Of a stretch of 64,000 nt of DNA, positions 48,928 to 61,100 are shown in pieces. Position 1 is the first letter of the stretch. Each line of letters opens with the position of its first letter. Under the pieces are notes generated by a model. It had not been told where the DNA came from. It did not search any database and saw nothing but the letters and a program-made list of their open reading frames with translations. The stretch spans positions 1 through 64,000 of the forward strand of contig JAIVFJ010000051.1 in the NCBI GenBank assembly GCA_025765615.1, given 5' to 3'. The stretch comes from Zopfochytrium polystomum. Lineage: Eukaryota > Chytridiomycota > Chytridiomycetes > Chytridiales > Chytridiaceae. The translations under genes were made by a program, and so were the position numbers.

Positions 48928-51900
48928 GATCAGTAGTTTGCGGGTAGGGGGGGGATGGGAAGCAGAGAGGGATGCATCGTCGATGTGCCCCCGCGTCTAT
49001 TTATTTTATGGATCTGGCTTACGCAAGAACGAGAGAAAGAAAAAGAAGGAAGCGACAGCCAGCAGCTTGCTGCATGCAGGGAAAGACACCGCCTGCCCGA
49101 TTGCTGAATCCACCCACGGTTTTCTCTGCCAAATGCCCACAGGACAGGCAGGCCACTACTGGGGCAGCACGATTGAACGACGTGGCCAAGAACGCCCAGG
49201 CTCGTCTCTCTTCTCCCTCTCTCTCGCTCGCTCTCTCTTCTTTCCATGTCTCTCTCTCCATGTCTCTTTGTTTTTTTTCTCTCTTTTCCCTTTTTGTTGG
49301 TTGAGGCCCTGTTATTAGGCGGCAAGATAGATAAGGGGCAAATATTAATATTTTGATCAAAATGAATACAATCTCAAGCCGGCGGGAGGGAATCTCAAAA
49401 TGAAAAATTTGTCACCTCAAAATAAAGAAACAATTAGTGGAATATCTATATCTGCCGCTCGTTTGTTGGCCCCCGAACAGGGCCTTAATATTTATTTCCG
49501 TAATTAATTGTTTTCGCCAAACGCGCATCCAAACGCGCGATAGTCCTTGGCTGACGTCATTTGCGGGTGAGATTCTTGCACATCGAAATCGATCCTCACC
49601 ATCGTGTAGGAAGCTCTCGTACGCCCTCAAGCGCCACTAAATCGTGTTTCTATTACCTTGCGCGTTGCGCGTTGCGCGGCTCACTGGATTCAGTCGCCAA
49701 GGTCTGCATTGGAGATTAAGACCGTTGCGCTCGTGGGGCGGGAGTCAATTCATGACGTCGGCGGTGCAATGAAGTGGAATGGGCAGAGAGAAACGCTTTA
49801 CTCTAGATTATAACAAGAACAGAGGCAAAGAGGCAAAGTATGGCAGAGCCGTGAGCGCAGGACCACTATTGCATCGTCACCGACGCGCAGCGCCAGGTCA
49901 AAGAACCAGAACGTATGGCGCCAAAAGGAATCACGGCCGCCGCCTGAAACCCTGCTGCTGACCCAGTGCACGCATTGTTGGCGCGACCACGAGGCAGACC
50001 ATGCCATTTGCACCCTCAGTGGGAAGTCCCAACCAAGGAGTATACCAGGGCTACCCGAAGTAGCCGGGGGTAGCGGGCGGCGAGAGGCGAGAGCGCTTGG
50101 CTGGATCATCCAATTGTTGACTTGGTGTTCAGCATGTCGGACCTAGAAGACTCCGCCAGATCGCATGTAGTGCCCACGATGGAGGATTTCGTTCTCCACA
50201 ACCGACAATAGGTTGTGTAATCGCCACGCTTTGCTGTGTTGCAAAATGAGTTCGGAAAAGGGAGCTTGGTCCGAAATCTTTCTGGAATGTGCGCATCTAA
50301 GGGCGTTAGTGTTTCGTCGGTGGGAGAGAGGGCGGTGTCTTACTTGGTCGAAACCATTTAGACGCTTCTTCACAGGTCGCACTCAGCATTGGTGGCCGAT
50401 ACTTGAAGTTTGCATCAATTTGTGTAACAATGGCTTGTGCCTGGACTGTTCAATCACCGAAGAAGACTGCGACAAAGGTATCAGGAAACTGGCTGATTTG
50501 CATTTTATTGCTCCGCAAGAGGCCGACAATTTTACTGCTGTTGTGCTGGACAAAGAAATTAACATCGATATCTGCGACTATAAATGATTTGGTGAGTTGC
50601 CCACTGTTGACTTTCATGTTTCTCATTCTGGGAGGGTCTGATGGCAACCTCTTCACCTAGTGCATCCTTCAACACCTTCTTGATCGACGAAGGGTCGTGC
50701 ATGGATCCATTCACCTTGACATTTTGCAGGGTAGATGATGCACTCGCGAGTACGAACTTATCTTAACGCTGAAGCCCCATACGAAGCTGAACGCTTGGCA
50801 ATCGAAGCCAATGAGCAAGGTAACGATCTCCAATTTTCTACACGAGGCGAAGTTTATGTCACGCTTGGGCAGCGTCCAGAAACAGTAAAAGGCTTTGCTC
50901 CGAGAGTCTTTCTCAACTAATTCCTTTATTCTTCTCACAGCGTAAGGAGAGTGAAGTAGATTGGAACGCAGTAAATGCCCGGCCAGGTGCTTACGGCACC
51001 GTATGAAGGTTACACGCAAAACGAGTTCGCCTTGACGCCTCGGATGGGTCTCTCAAGATGGATTTCGAAATCGGAAATTGCAGCGTCTCCCCATATTCAT
51101 CTCAGGAAGCGTCGGGGAAACTGTCCACGGCGACCTCAAGGTTTTGAGATGGTTGTTAACGCAGAAGTTTTGCAATGAGGCATCGTGTTCCGGACAGTCA
51201 TAAGCAACGTGTTGCGGTGATGACCAGAAAGGATGCACAAGACCTTTTCATCGACACGTAAAAGGGGACCGAGGCTCCGGCTGTCCAACTACCACTGTAC
51301 TGACTGCACACTGATGCAGAAGCTCTTGGAGAAAGCTACGAAACTTCGGTGATGGGTGATGGTGGCTCCTCGGGCAGGCGCATCTTCTTCTTGGCTAAAC
51401 GTTCATGGCTGTTTTGAAAGAATTAGGCAAGATCTACCGACCCACACACAAAGGACGCAAGGCACCCCCTGTTATCCCCCGTCACAGTCAGTGTCCAGCC
51501 GCAGCCTCCTCCGCTGCCCTGCGATGTCAGGACGGAGAGAAAACAAAACTAAGCAAAATTTACAACGTCACGTAGTGAGGGAGTCTGAATGAAGACGTCG
51601 CCTACAACACAACACCAACTATGACACAGGAGGAAACAGCGGCTCGGAGTAGGTTGACCAGCGCTTCCGATGGCTTTGGGAAAAAGTACTGTTTCGGGAG
51701 GTAGATTTTAGGAAACCCCAAAGTGAATCCACCGACAGGCTTCCTCTAAAAGTCTAAAAGGCAGGCAGAAAAATTCAGGCGGTCAGTTCGACATACCCAA
51801 TCGACGATATTGGTGCGCTTCTCATTGTCCCTTCATATCTTTTGCTTGCGTGTCCGCTGCAGCGACCCGATCGATGCTTCCTTGATTTGATCGAGCCTTA

Positions 51901-52445
51901 GCAGACTCTTAAGGTTTTTTTTGTGCCCAAATGCAACCCAAAACAGTAGTGCACACATTTGCGTTCCAAGCAAAACACCCCATACTAAAAATATGTAAGC
52001 AATCACAACGAGTCCCCAACTTGATCTTCTCTGCACACCAAAACTTTCCTCCTTCAGCCCATTATCTCCTGCCGAACCCCTCTGCTCCCGACGCGCGCTC
52101 CAGTTCGTTCACCCTCGGGACAAGGCCGAAGATCAGATTTTGCCCGAATTCAATTTTTCTTTGCCGTCAGTACTAGTTGCGATTCGCAAAGTACGTTCTT
52201 TTAGTACTTTTCAGCGATTCTTCACACTAGAGGTCGCTAAGGTCATTAGCAAATTCTCTCGGTCGCATTTTATATTGGTCACCCATATGCAGGGAACAAG
52301 CTGGCAGTGAGCTACAGCTGGTGTAGGTCAGAAAACATTCAATTCCATATCACGCCTATTTGGCCAATCTGGGACGGCGCCTCATTGAACAAAGGCGCAG
52401 CTGCCTCCCATTTTTGGGAAACCCCTTAAACCTCCCTCTGCTTAA
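48661..52445. other. Gene-poor region
   Basis: A (TCTG)n tract lies at about 48890-48923. Around 50133-51200 there are several short open frames on the plus strand that might be exons of a decayed or unrecognised gene, but I could not join them into a credible protein. A minus-strand frame at 51833-52036 contains two hydrophobic stretches (VVIAYIFLVWGVLLG and ALLFWVAFG) followed by a basic tail; it could be the last exon of a small membrane protein, but no start or family is evident. Confidence 0.4.
48890..48923. repeat. (TCTG)n microsatellite
   Basis: About eight tandem TCTG/TGTC tetranucleotides. Confidence 0.85.
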
Positions 52446-55400
52446 CTACAGAGTTTGACGAAGCTCTGCAACCTCTGCAAGAAAGTCATCGTCCAGTGGG
52501 GCTCTCTCGAACAACTCGTTGAGGAATCTCCTGGCTGAGAGTCGAAAGTGAAAGTTACTCAGGATGTTGAAAACGCGGAAGTAAAGAGACGGTGACTGGA
52601 ATGCGTCTGGCTGCTCATGGCGAAGCCTGGAAGGTTGTGTCAGGTGAGAGTTGCTCTTTGCCAAGTGATCCTCACCTTGAAAGATTCTTCGCAGCAGTGT
52701 TGGCGGAAATGTGATTGCTCATGTTGCCAACATTTTTTAAAATCTCCTCCTCTACCGTATTCAGTTTAGGCAGTTCAGGGGTTTCAATTTCTTGACCAAG
52801 AAGTTTGGCTGATGTTTGCCATTGTGGGACCTTGTGAAGACAGTCAGTTTCTTATTTACTTCCCGAATTTATCATACCGAAAGGATCTTCTCTGCTTTGG
52901 CAGGAAGGCAGATGCAATGAGAGGAATCTTGCTTCGTACTTTCCCACCCTAATTGATGTAATGCATCCCGTCCGACCTTTGTTTGGCAAAGAAGCCCCAA
53001 AGCATAAAAGCAAACCCTGTCAGAAGCTTATAAGCTTATAAGCAATTTTTTGGGTTCCGCACAGGTTACCCTTTCAATGTCAGAATGACTGTCTGCTCAA
53101 TCATTTGCACAATGGTAGGTATAACTGAGGTGTCAAGAAGGAGAACACCGTGAGGAGATGCGCCAATATGACCCTGTGCAGAATGGTTAATTTTTGAACA
53201 AAAGATTATCATTGAAAAGGATGCCTACCACGGCCCAAACGCACGCCTTCAGCTTCGGGATCTCAGAGCTGACACGCTGCAATTGTTCCCAAGCAGAAAT
53301 TACTTCCGTAAATACGTGTAAACAATCAGTATCAGCCAACAACTCTGCGCCTTCCTCGGACTTTGACAACTCCCCAAAGAAGTGGAGAGGAATAGAGCTT
53401 ATACACAATGAATAAGAACTTAACAAGGAGCAATGATATGACTCACGTATATCTCTTTGATCGTTCTGAAAAGCGTTGGAGGGGGTCGGTCTCCGATGCC
53501 TGGTGCTTGGTAAGAGTACTCAGAGTGGATAATTCAGCTCTTGTCACGTAGTTCAACATTCCAAACTGTTGGCGCTGCTGAGACACTGATTCAAAAGGAA
53601 AAGAAAAACACTTCCTACATCAAGCCAGTACTTCATTTCTGCTTCAACATAACCAAAGGCCTGAAGATAGGAAAGACCAGCTGGACGAGATAAGAAGCTG
53701 GGAAGTTTGAGAAAGGTCCTTGTCTGCTGATGGTCCTACCGTAAGAGCAAATGACTGCTGAATGTCCCAATTTCAAAAGATGGATTTGCGCCGATTATAG
53801 CATCAAGTATTTCTTCTTCATCTGCGATTTCCTCCAAAATCTCTGCAGCCAACTCGCTCACTTCTATAGAGACGTCATGCAGCTAGAGTGGAAGGATAAG
53901 CCTATTGATTGCACTGGTACAATCCAGCCTCACTCATACCTGAGTAACCAAAAGGTCCACTCCCCAATCAGCAAAGTCCTCAATATCGCGCAGGAATATT
54001 GAGCGCATATATCCAGTTGCAAACAATCGTAACGAAGTTGAACCAGAAACGAGAACCTTCGATAAAATCAGGCGCTCATGGCTGTCCCTGGAACTTTTTG
54101 TCAGCTCGGCAGGATGCGAGTTTTCTTGTACCGGGAGTAATCCATTCCTGCAATCAGGTATTTGACTATATCCTCTCTGTTACGCAGTTCTGTTAACCGA
54201 TAGCAATAGTTTATCAGTTTGAATCTCTCCAGAATTCTGACCAATTATCACGAGACAGCTGCATCAGTAGGAGTTTCAGGAAATTCAACCACTGCCTCAC
54301 TTGACTCCATCAGAATGACGACTCAGCTCTGAGAGTAAAATAAAGTACTCTCCAACCACAAGAGTTTCGAGCCGAGTCTTTGAAAAGGTCAAGTCAGTGC
54401 CTGAAGTTCCCACAGCCTGCAAACCTATTAGATTTCCCATATGTGCCCTAAAAGACCTACAGGATCCAGTTGCTCAAAGCAATCCGCAATTTCTGCCAAC
54501 ATCTTATGCTCACAAAGCAGGCGAATGCCCTCTGCCGTGGATAAAAGTGCTCTCAGCAAGTCACAGCCAAGTTTTGTGTATCTACTGATAAACTGCAGAG
54601 GCGAGTTGGTGAGCGTATGAAAAAGTGGTTACATCCCAACCTTTGTCTTCTTGATTTCAGAAAACTGGCGGCTCAAAGGTCTGTAAAATGACAGCAATCG
54701 CCGTAATATTTTTGTATTTTTGACCACCTCGTCGACACGCTTTGGGCTAACACATAAGGCAGATAGAAGCTCGGCAATTAAGTCCCAGTTCCACTTGCTC
54801 CACTCCTTTGTCGAAAGGAGTTTCTTTCAGGTAAAGGTTTTAGATTGGAACGTGGCGAGTCAATTCAACCTCAGCTTCGGTGGTTAAACCTCTGAATTGT
54901 GAATCCTCTGTCTGTAATCCAATTCTGCTCTTCACTTCCTCCATGCGTCGAAAGTATCGACCAGCTCGGCTTAACGAATCAACTGTTTCGCCATGAGCGA
55001 AGGAATCCGCTGCTGTTTGTTAAACCTCAATTGTCCAGAATTGAAAACGAACTTACATGCTCTCAAGGTCCTCTCCAGCCACTGAAATTGCATTCTCTTT
55101 GATAGAGTCCAGAGAATCAATGTACAAGAGTGCCACTGTTGACTGATGTCTCTTTATTTCGTCACCAAAATCAGATGCAGCACTAAATAACAATGGAAGT
55201 GACTGCGTAATTGTGAATACAAGTTGAATGCTAGGGGTGAAGCAAACCTGAATTTTTGCATTCCACGACGATGGAAGATAAACACGACACATTTCTAAGA
55301 GCTGGCCAACGAGTATTGCCCCTTTCAACGAGATTTCTTTGTTGCTGTCATGGATAGTTTGAGCAAGCGCCTACAAGAGTGGATTTAGTAGTGCCTTTGT

Positions 55401-56852
55401 TCCTAAGTAACTAGGATGAACCTCAAAAATATTTATATCAACAAATATAATAAGTCTTAGGGCCAAGTGGAATTCAGATAAGCTTCCTCTGTTTATTTGT
55501 CGACGAGGGAAATTTGGATCGGCATACTCATCAATCATCTGTCGAGGTTTGACTGCAGCAGTCAAAATTAAAGTCCAGTCAATCAGTTACATACATGTTC
55601 GGTCAGATGTGGTAAGATAGTCAGGAAACCATTTTGGCATCTCTATTCCAAAAACATCCAGTAGTAAGTCAAGAACCAATTTCTCAAATATTCAGTTTAG
55701 TATTGCGAAAGTTGCGTTTTAGGCAAATAATTACTCTTGTCTCAAAGTGAGGTAGGTACAGGCAGTCAATAATTGACTTCAGAGATAAATGTTTGTTGAA
55801 ACTTAGATACATAGCACCTGAGAAACCACAAAATTGAGTAAGTAGTTAACTCAGCCACACTTCGATATCACCCGTCCAAGTTTGCAACAAGAGCGATATT
55901 GCTCGAGAGCATGCAGTTGACTTTTCATCTATTGTAGGTCCTTTGCTGTATATGTCAGTGAAGGACTGAGATGATAACCTAAGAGTGTTGTGAGAAAGAA
56001 GACTGTACGATTGAGGCATAGTACCTCCAAGTCCACACTGGGTCTAATAAAGGCTCGGGTTGATTCCTGGTCAATCAGGTAATTTATAGTGTGTAAGTGA
56101 GGCTGGAACAACTCGACTGGGCCTTCAGCTAATGATGTGAACAGGGTCTTGATGCCACCGCTGATTGATAGCAGCTGAGGATCAAGAATGGCTTCGCAAG
56201 GTAAGAACTGAGAATGGCTCCAAATAGGACTTACTTACCTATTTCACATAGCGTTGCAATGCATGCATTTTTAAAGCGGTCTTCATTGTACTCTGATACT
56301 GCGACCAAAACACGGACCACAGCTGGTGGGAGATATGTGATTGCACCAGGGATCTCAATGATTGTTCGGACCAATTTCAGTGCTTGCTCCCGCTCCAGAT
56401 CGTGGCGGTGATCACGAGTGAGTGTCCTTCAAATAATCAGCAGGCAGATAGAATGGATGCAGGTGATTTACCGAGCAAGAAAAATATCCAGATCACACTC
56501 CATCAATGCCTCTGCCGCTCGTTTGTCAACAACTAAGTGACGAAGTATTCGATACGCATTTGCGCGAATTTCCTTGGCTTGGTCAATGAGACAGGCTCTC
56601 AGACTAGAGGTTCCATGGTGAAAAATAGTAATTTTGAATAAGCTTTTGCTTGGTCTAGGTTTGAAAAAAAAAACCTAGCCCCAAAATTCACCTGAAAACA
56701 ATGGCATCAAAGATCTGCGAATCTGGATCAATAAATCCAACTGCGCGGATCAGCTTCAGCATATTGTTCATAGAGCTTAGCCGGGCCTGAGGAATGCCTG
56801 CATTCCCATGAACTTCGTTGAGTGAAGCCACTATGGCTCCCTGCAAGTCCAT
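52446..56852 (-). CDS. RICTOR: RICTOR homologue, TORC2 subunit
   Basis: Some two dozen short exons, first 56692-56852 (ATG at 56852), last ending at the TAG at 52446-52448. RICTOR (Tsc11/Ste20 in yeasts) is the defining scaffold of TOR complex 2, controlling AGC kinases, actin and membrane stress. I could follow collinear matches along the armadillo-rich body: QAKEIRANAYRILRHLV, EREQALKLVRTIIEI, RFKNACIATLCEI, YTKLGCDLLRALL, GEYFILLSELSRHSDGVK, LILSKVLVSGSTSLRLFATG, FADWGVDLLVTQ, KLKACVWAV and, at the C-terminus, FHFRLSARRFLNELF. Animal RICTOR has a phosphorylated disordered region of several hundred residues before that last motif; here it is nearly absent. One spot near 52945 does not stay in frame (TAG after HYIN; homology resumes at GWES), probably a one-base indel. 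Confidence 0.88.
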
Positions 56853-58123
56853 CCTTGTGTCCTTCGCAGGAAAACAGCCTTCACTGAACAACCCAAACGA
56901 CTTTGCTCAACGGCAGCACTACTGGGCGACCAATGATTGTAAGTGATTCACATTTTGCAGTACAGCCACTTACCCAACAATAATAACCAAGAAATGTCGG
57001 AATAATCCACCACACAATTGTGAGTGATGGGAAGAAAGTAATCCGAATCAGAATACATGATTACACTGAGGTGCGACTTTGAGCGAGTAACGCTCTCAAG
57101 GGATGGTTCTTTTGTTATTTAATGAAAAAGGAAAACAAACTAAACCTGAAGGATCTCTTGCAGCTGTAAGCTGCAGGACGGTAGTAATCCAAATTTTGGG
57201 ATGCCTTTATCGTAAGAAGACGTGGAGTTAAAATTCTCTCAAGCAGTCAAGGTTGAAAACGAGTCTGTCTGGGAGCATGCGAATGGGGTGTGAGTGTATC
57301 TGTGTGCTTGTGTGGGAGATATTGTGTTGCGTGTGGGCTATCCCCGTACGCCTGGCTGATTAGTCGACAATGACGGTTTCCTCTTATGGCGTTGTACGTC
57401 AAGCCGCAGTCATGGGGGTGGATGGTGGCAAGGACGAGGGGATAGGTGCTATGAGATTCGGCGGTGGCGGTGCGAGGCGCGGGCGCGGCAACGATGGTCG
57501 ACAGCGCGTGATCGGCCGGAATGGAGTTTTCGCGTCACGCAGAGCGGCCCAGAAAACCGAGATGAACCGCCTCAGGCTCACCGTCCTCGTTGCCGAGCGA
57601 TCCGCGCTCCGACTCCACTGCCGGAATCAGTTTCTGTTGCGGCCGATCGCGATGGATGATGGGATGGGGGATGGTGCGGGCACTCACCAATTATTCGGTA
57701 GGTTTATCGTGCAGACAAAGAATAAGAGACAAAGAGATAACACATCTGAGACGAATAGCACTCGGCAGTGTAGTAAGGCCCTGTCTGGCGTTGCTCGAGT
57801 CCAGTTTGACTGACTTTGTAACGAAGCTTGCTCCGGTTTAGCACGTCCCTTATTTTGCCGTCGGCAAGTGTGCGCGTTACACGCCCCGGTTACGACCAAA
57901 ATGCAAGACCCGAAAGTTCTGCGTTCTCAGCTATGACCCAGAGTGGGAGAACTACCTGCACACAATTCTTGAGTTGGGCAAATTCCGAATTGAATTCAGT
58001 GACAATGTATTCAAGTTGACTCAATACGGGACATCAAATCAATTCCAAATGGAAGTTTTATTTGATTCGAACCATACTCCCAAAACTACCAATCCCACAA
58101 ACCGCCAAGACATCCTGAAGTGA
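56853..58123. other. Intergenic between RICTOR and POLA1
   Basis: About 1.3 kb; RICTOR's promoter should lie in its lower part. A plus-strand frame of 147 codons with an ATG at 57370 lies in a G-rich stretch but has low-complexity composition and no family match, so I do not call it. A TG-rich stretch lies at about 57265-57340. Confidence 0.45.
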
Positions 58124-61100
58124 CTATATCCGCAGCGACAGAGAATCAAAGAGACCACCCAAGTCGACAAACCGCCGAGCGTTGCGTGATATCATCGTCG
58201 TGACCATGTCGAGGATGGGTTTTGCAATGACTTGGCAGTTCTTTGCTGCGAATCCGATTTCATCTAACCAAACATTGAGGCGCCCACATTAGGATCAGTG
58301 TGGGAAACGAAGAGAACAAAATAAATGTGTCTCGTACCCAGCTGAGCAGACCTCTTGTATTTGCTTATGACGGGGTCCGCATCAAAGAGATGCGCGTAGT
58401 ACAAAAGTTGCGACTCGAGCATCTTGTGCGTGTACTTCGCAATTTTAAATAATTAGCCCACAATCATCCAACTTCGTCCACTCAGCTACCTCGCGAATAA
58501 GTGCGCCTTTGCACCCAGGCTTTGGGCATCGATTGCCAAAGACTCCAGTCGCTCTTGTTCGTATGGCGCACGTCTTCTCATCACAAACAAAAACGTCGGA
58601 CATGTATCGGAAAACATGCCTCTGCATTTGATCCCACACTTGTTCGCTCAGCACGTCAATGTCGCAGTCCTTTCTACAATCGGGATTGGGACAGCGAAAT
58701 CCAGACTGCACAGAGACGCCGTCGTCTGAACGCTAAATGTGCCGATTGAGAAGAGTAATAACTGTCAAAAGAAGACGTTCTACCTCAAGGCGAATGAGCT
58801 CGAATGGGAAAGCAGTTGCGCAGCTTGGGCATGTCACATTCATTTTCTCCGCATCCTTGAATCTCTCTTCAACACTTAACGTCGATTGAAGCGTGTATAG
58901 GTCCTCCTCGGCCTCTTCATGACTAGCGTTTGCTGATTGAAATTTGCTCCCATCAAGGCCTGTTTCTGTGTCAGAAGTATTATGTACAGTGTTGATTCTC
59001 CCACCAAGACATGTGGCTATGTGACCAGAATCTGTGCCCTCGATTGGGGACAACAGACGAATGACCGGTGGAAGGACTTGATTTGCCAAATAGTACTGAT
59101 AGTCTTTTGTTTATCAGGTCAGACCAATCAAGCTGAAACAAAACAAAGAAAAGGACGTGATCAAACCTATTCTCAGTTCTGTGCTTGGAACTTTTAGATC
59201 GTCTGGGTGCCGTGCTCTGCTGCCCAAACCCGGGGTATCCGCAACAACTATGACATAAGGAACCGTGTCCCCAGCTCGAACCTGAACGCCCTTCTGTTTC
59301 AGCGTAAGAGCAACCTGCACGTGAGGTAGGTTCTTTGCATCTGGGTATTCCTCTGGGCTTTTTGTCAACCCCTTTCGAAATTTTTGTGAGTTCAGAAACC
59401 GCATTCCATCACTGCACCTTATTAATAACAAATTTATCAATCGGCGTTGATCCATTCTTCACATTTTCACCGACGTGAGTCAGAAACTCGTGAACATGCA
59501 CCAGCATATCCTCCCGGGAGGCATCCGAAAAAATTTGGTTCAAAACAAATCTGATTTGCTGGTCAGTCGCTGGTGCCAGAATACAACATTACCATACTCT
59601 GAGACTTCGTGGGAGAGATTGCACCAGTCGCGTCGGACAATATCCAGTCCTTTCTTTTCCAAGTGTGTGCTGAATTTTCCACCTTTTTCTTCATAGACCA
59701 GTGCCGCATACTTTTTCTTTTTCAAAAGAAGCATTTTCTTGAAGATGCCATCCACTTCAATCTCCATAAGTCGATATCTCTTGTTCACAGCACGCTTGAA
59801 CTCATTGCCAATTTTCAATACATCAGCAACAGTATCAGAGTTGGTATAGATCATTATAGAGTCAGTGTCGCCATAAATGACATCCAATTTTTCATTCATG
59901 GCTAAGTCAACAGTTGCCTGCAAGATCTCGCGGCCTTTTTGTGTCACAAGCATTGCAAGTGGTTTCGCATAGAATCGTGAATGAACAAAGCCCAAGCATC
60001 CATACATGGAGTTGGCAGTCAGCTTTAGAGCTTGTTGGCAGATATCCAGCTAATCAAAGAGGTTAAGTGAATTCAACAAAATCACATCAACTCACTTCTG
60101 CACGTCGGGCAGCCGAGAGTCGCTCATCTTTCATCAATCCTTTGACTGCACGACGTCGTTGCACCAAAGTCGCAAGCAAATGTGGAAGGACTCCTTCGGG
60201 CACAGTTGGTTCAGGAGGCTCAGGCGCAGTTTCATCATCCTCGAATTTTGTCAACGATAGGAGGCTTGAAATAAAACGAACCTCAGTTGAACGCAACACA
60301 GTTGTGAAACAGATGTTAAATTCCTGAATGATTGAGGGATAGAGGGAGTTGAAATCGAGGAGAAGGACAAACTTGTCATAGAAGCCAACTTTTGGCTCTA
60401 AGACCAAGCCGCCAGCATAAGCAGGTTTTCGACGGGATGATGTGGGCTTGTCATCAACAACATCATCTTTATCAAGATTGAGTTATTGGGTCAAATAAAG
60501 GTCAAAACATACCCTCGTCATCATCTTTTTGAACGCTGACAACGTTGCGCTGACTTCGAGAGTGCTTGTCTGGGACGACATACTTTTTGTTGTGGAATTC
60601 ATGGAGAAGCAGGAACTCATTACGATCAGCACGAGAACCAGCCATGATTGTTCGTGACCTGGAACGACTGTTATTTTTAAGAAGAGGCTTCTATCACAAA
60701 CCAAAGGTTCCCAGCCAGGTTGGTTAATTGCTTTGTAAGAGGAAGGATTTGCAGCTTGAACATCAGCTGGGAAACTAGATAACTGTCTCTTTCACAGTGT
60801 TTCATTAACCAAATCAGCTGGTTTGGTTCCCAAAACATCTTTGGGATAGCCTCAAAGTCCAGCTCATCTCTCACAACATTTAGCTGCGTTTCTGCCATGT
60901 TTGTCAAAGTATAACTTTTGGCTTTCATGACATATTCCTTTAATGTATTGTCAGGGTTTGCGAGGTCGTTTAGTGACTTTCACTTACTTTTGAAGCCATA
61001 AATGTGTCACAAAGAATCCGTCCACTGGCAAGCTGCCGCTCGAAGAAGGCATTATCACCACCACCAGCCTGCAGGCGCGGCCACTTTGATCGACGCAAAC

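Noticed and set aside
51833..52036. Small membrane-protein-like frame on the minus strand
   Set aside because: Two hydrophobic stretches are visible but no start codon, upstream exon or family could be identified, so it is not listed as a gene.
57370..57813. 147-codon open frame with an ATG on the plus strand
   Set aside because: Gly/Arg-rich composition in a G-rich stretch, no family resemblance; kept only as a note in the intergenic entry.
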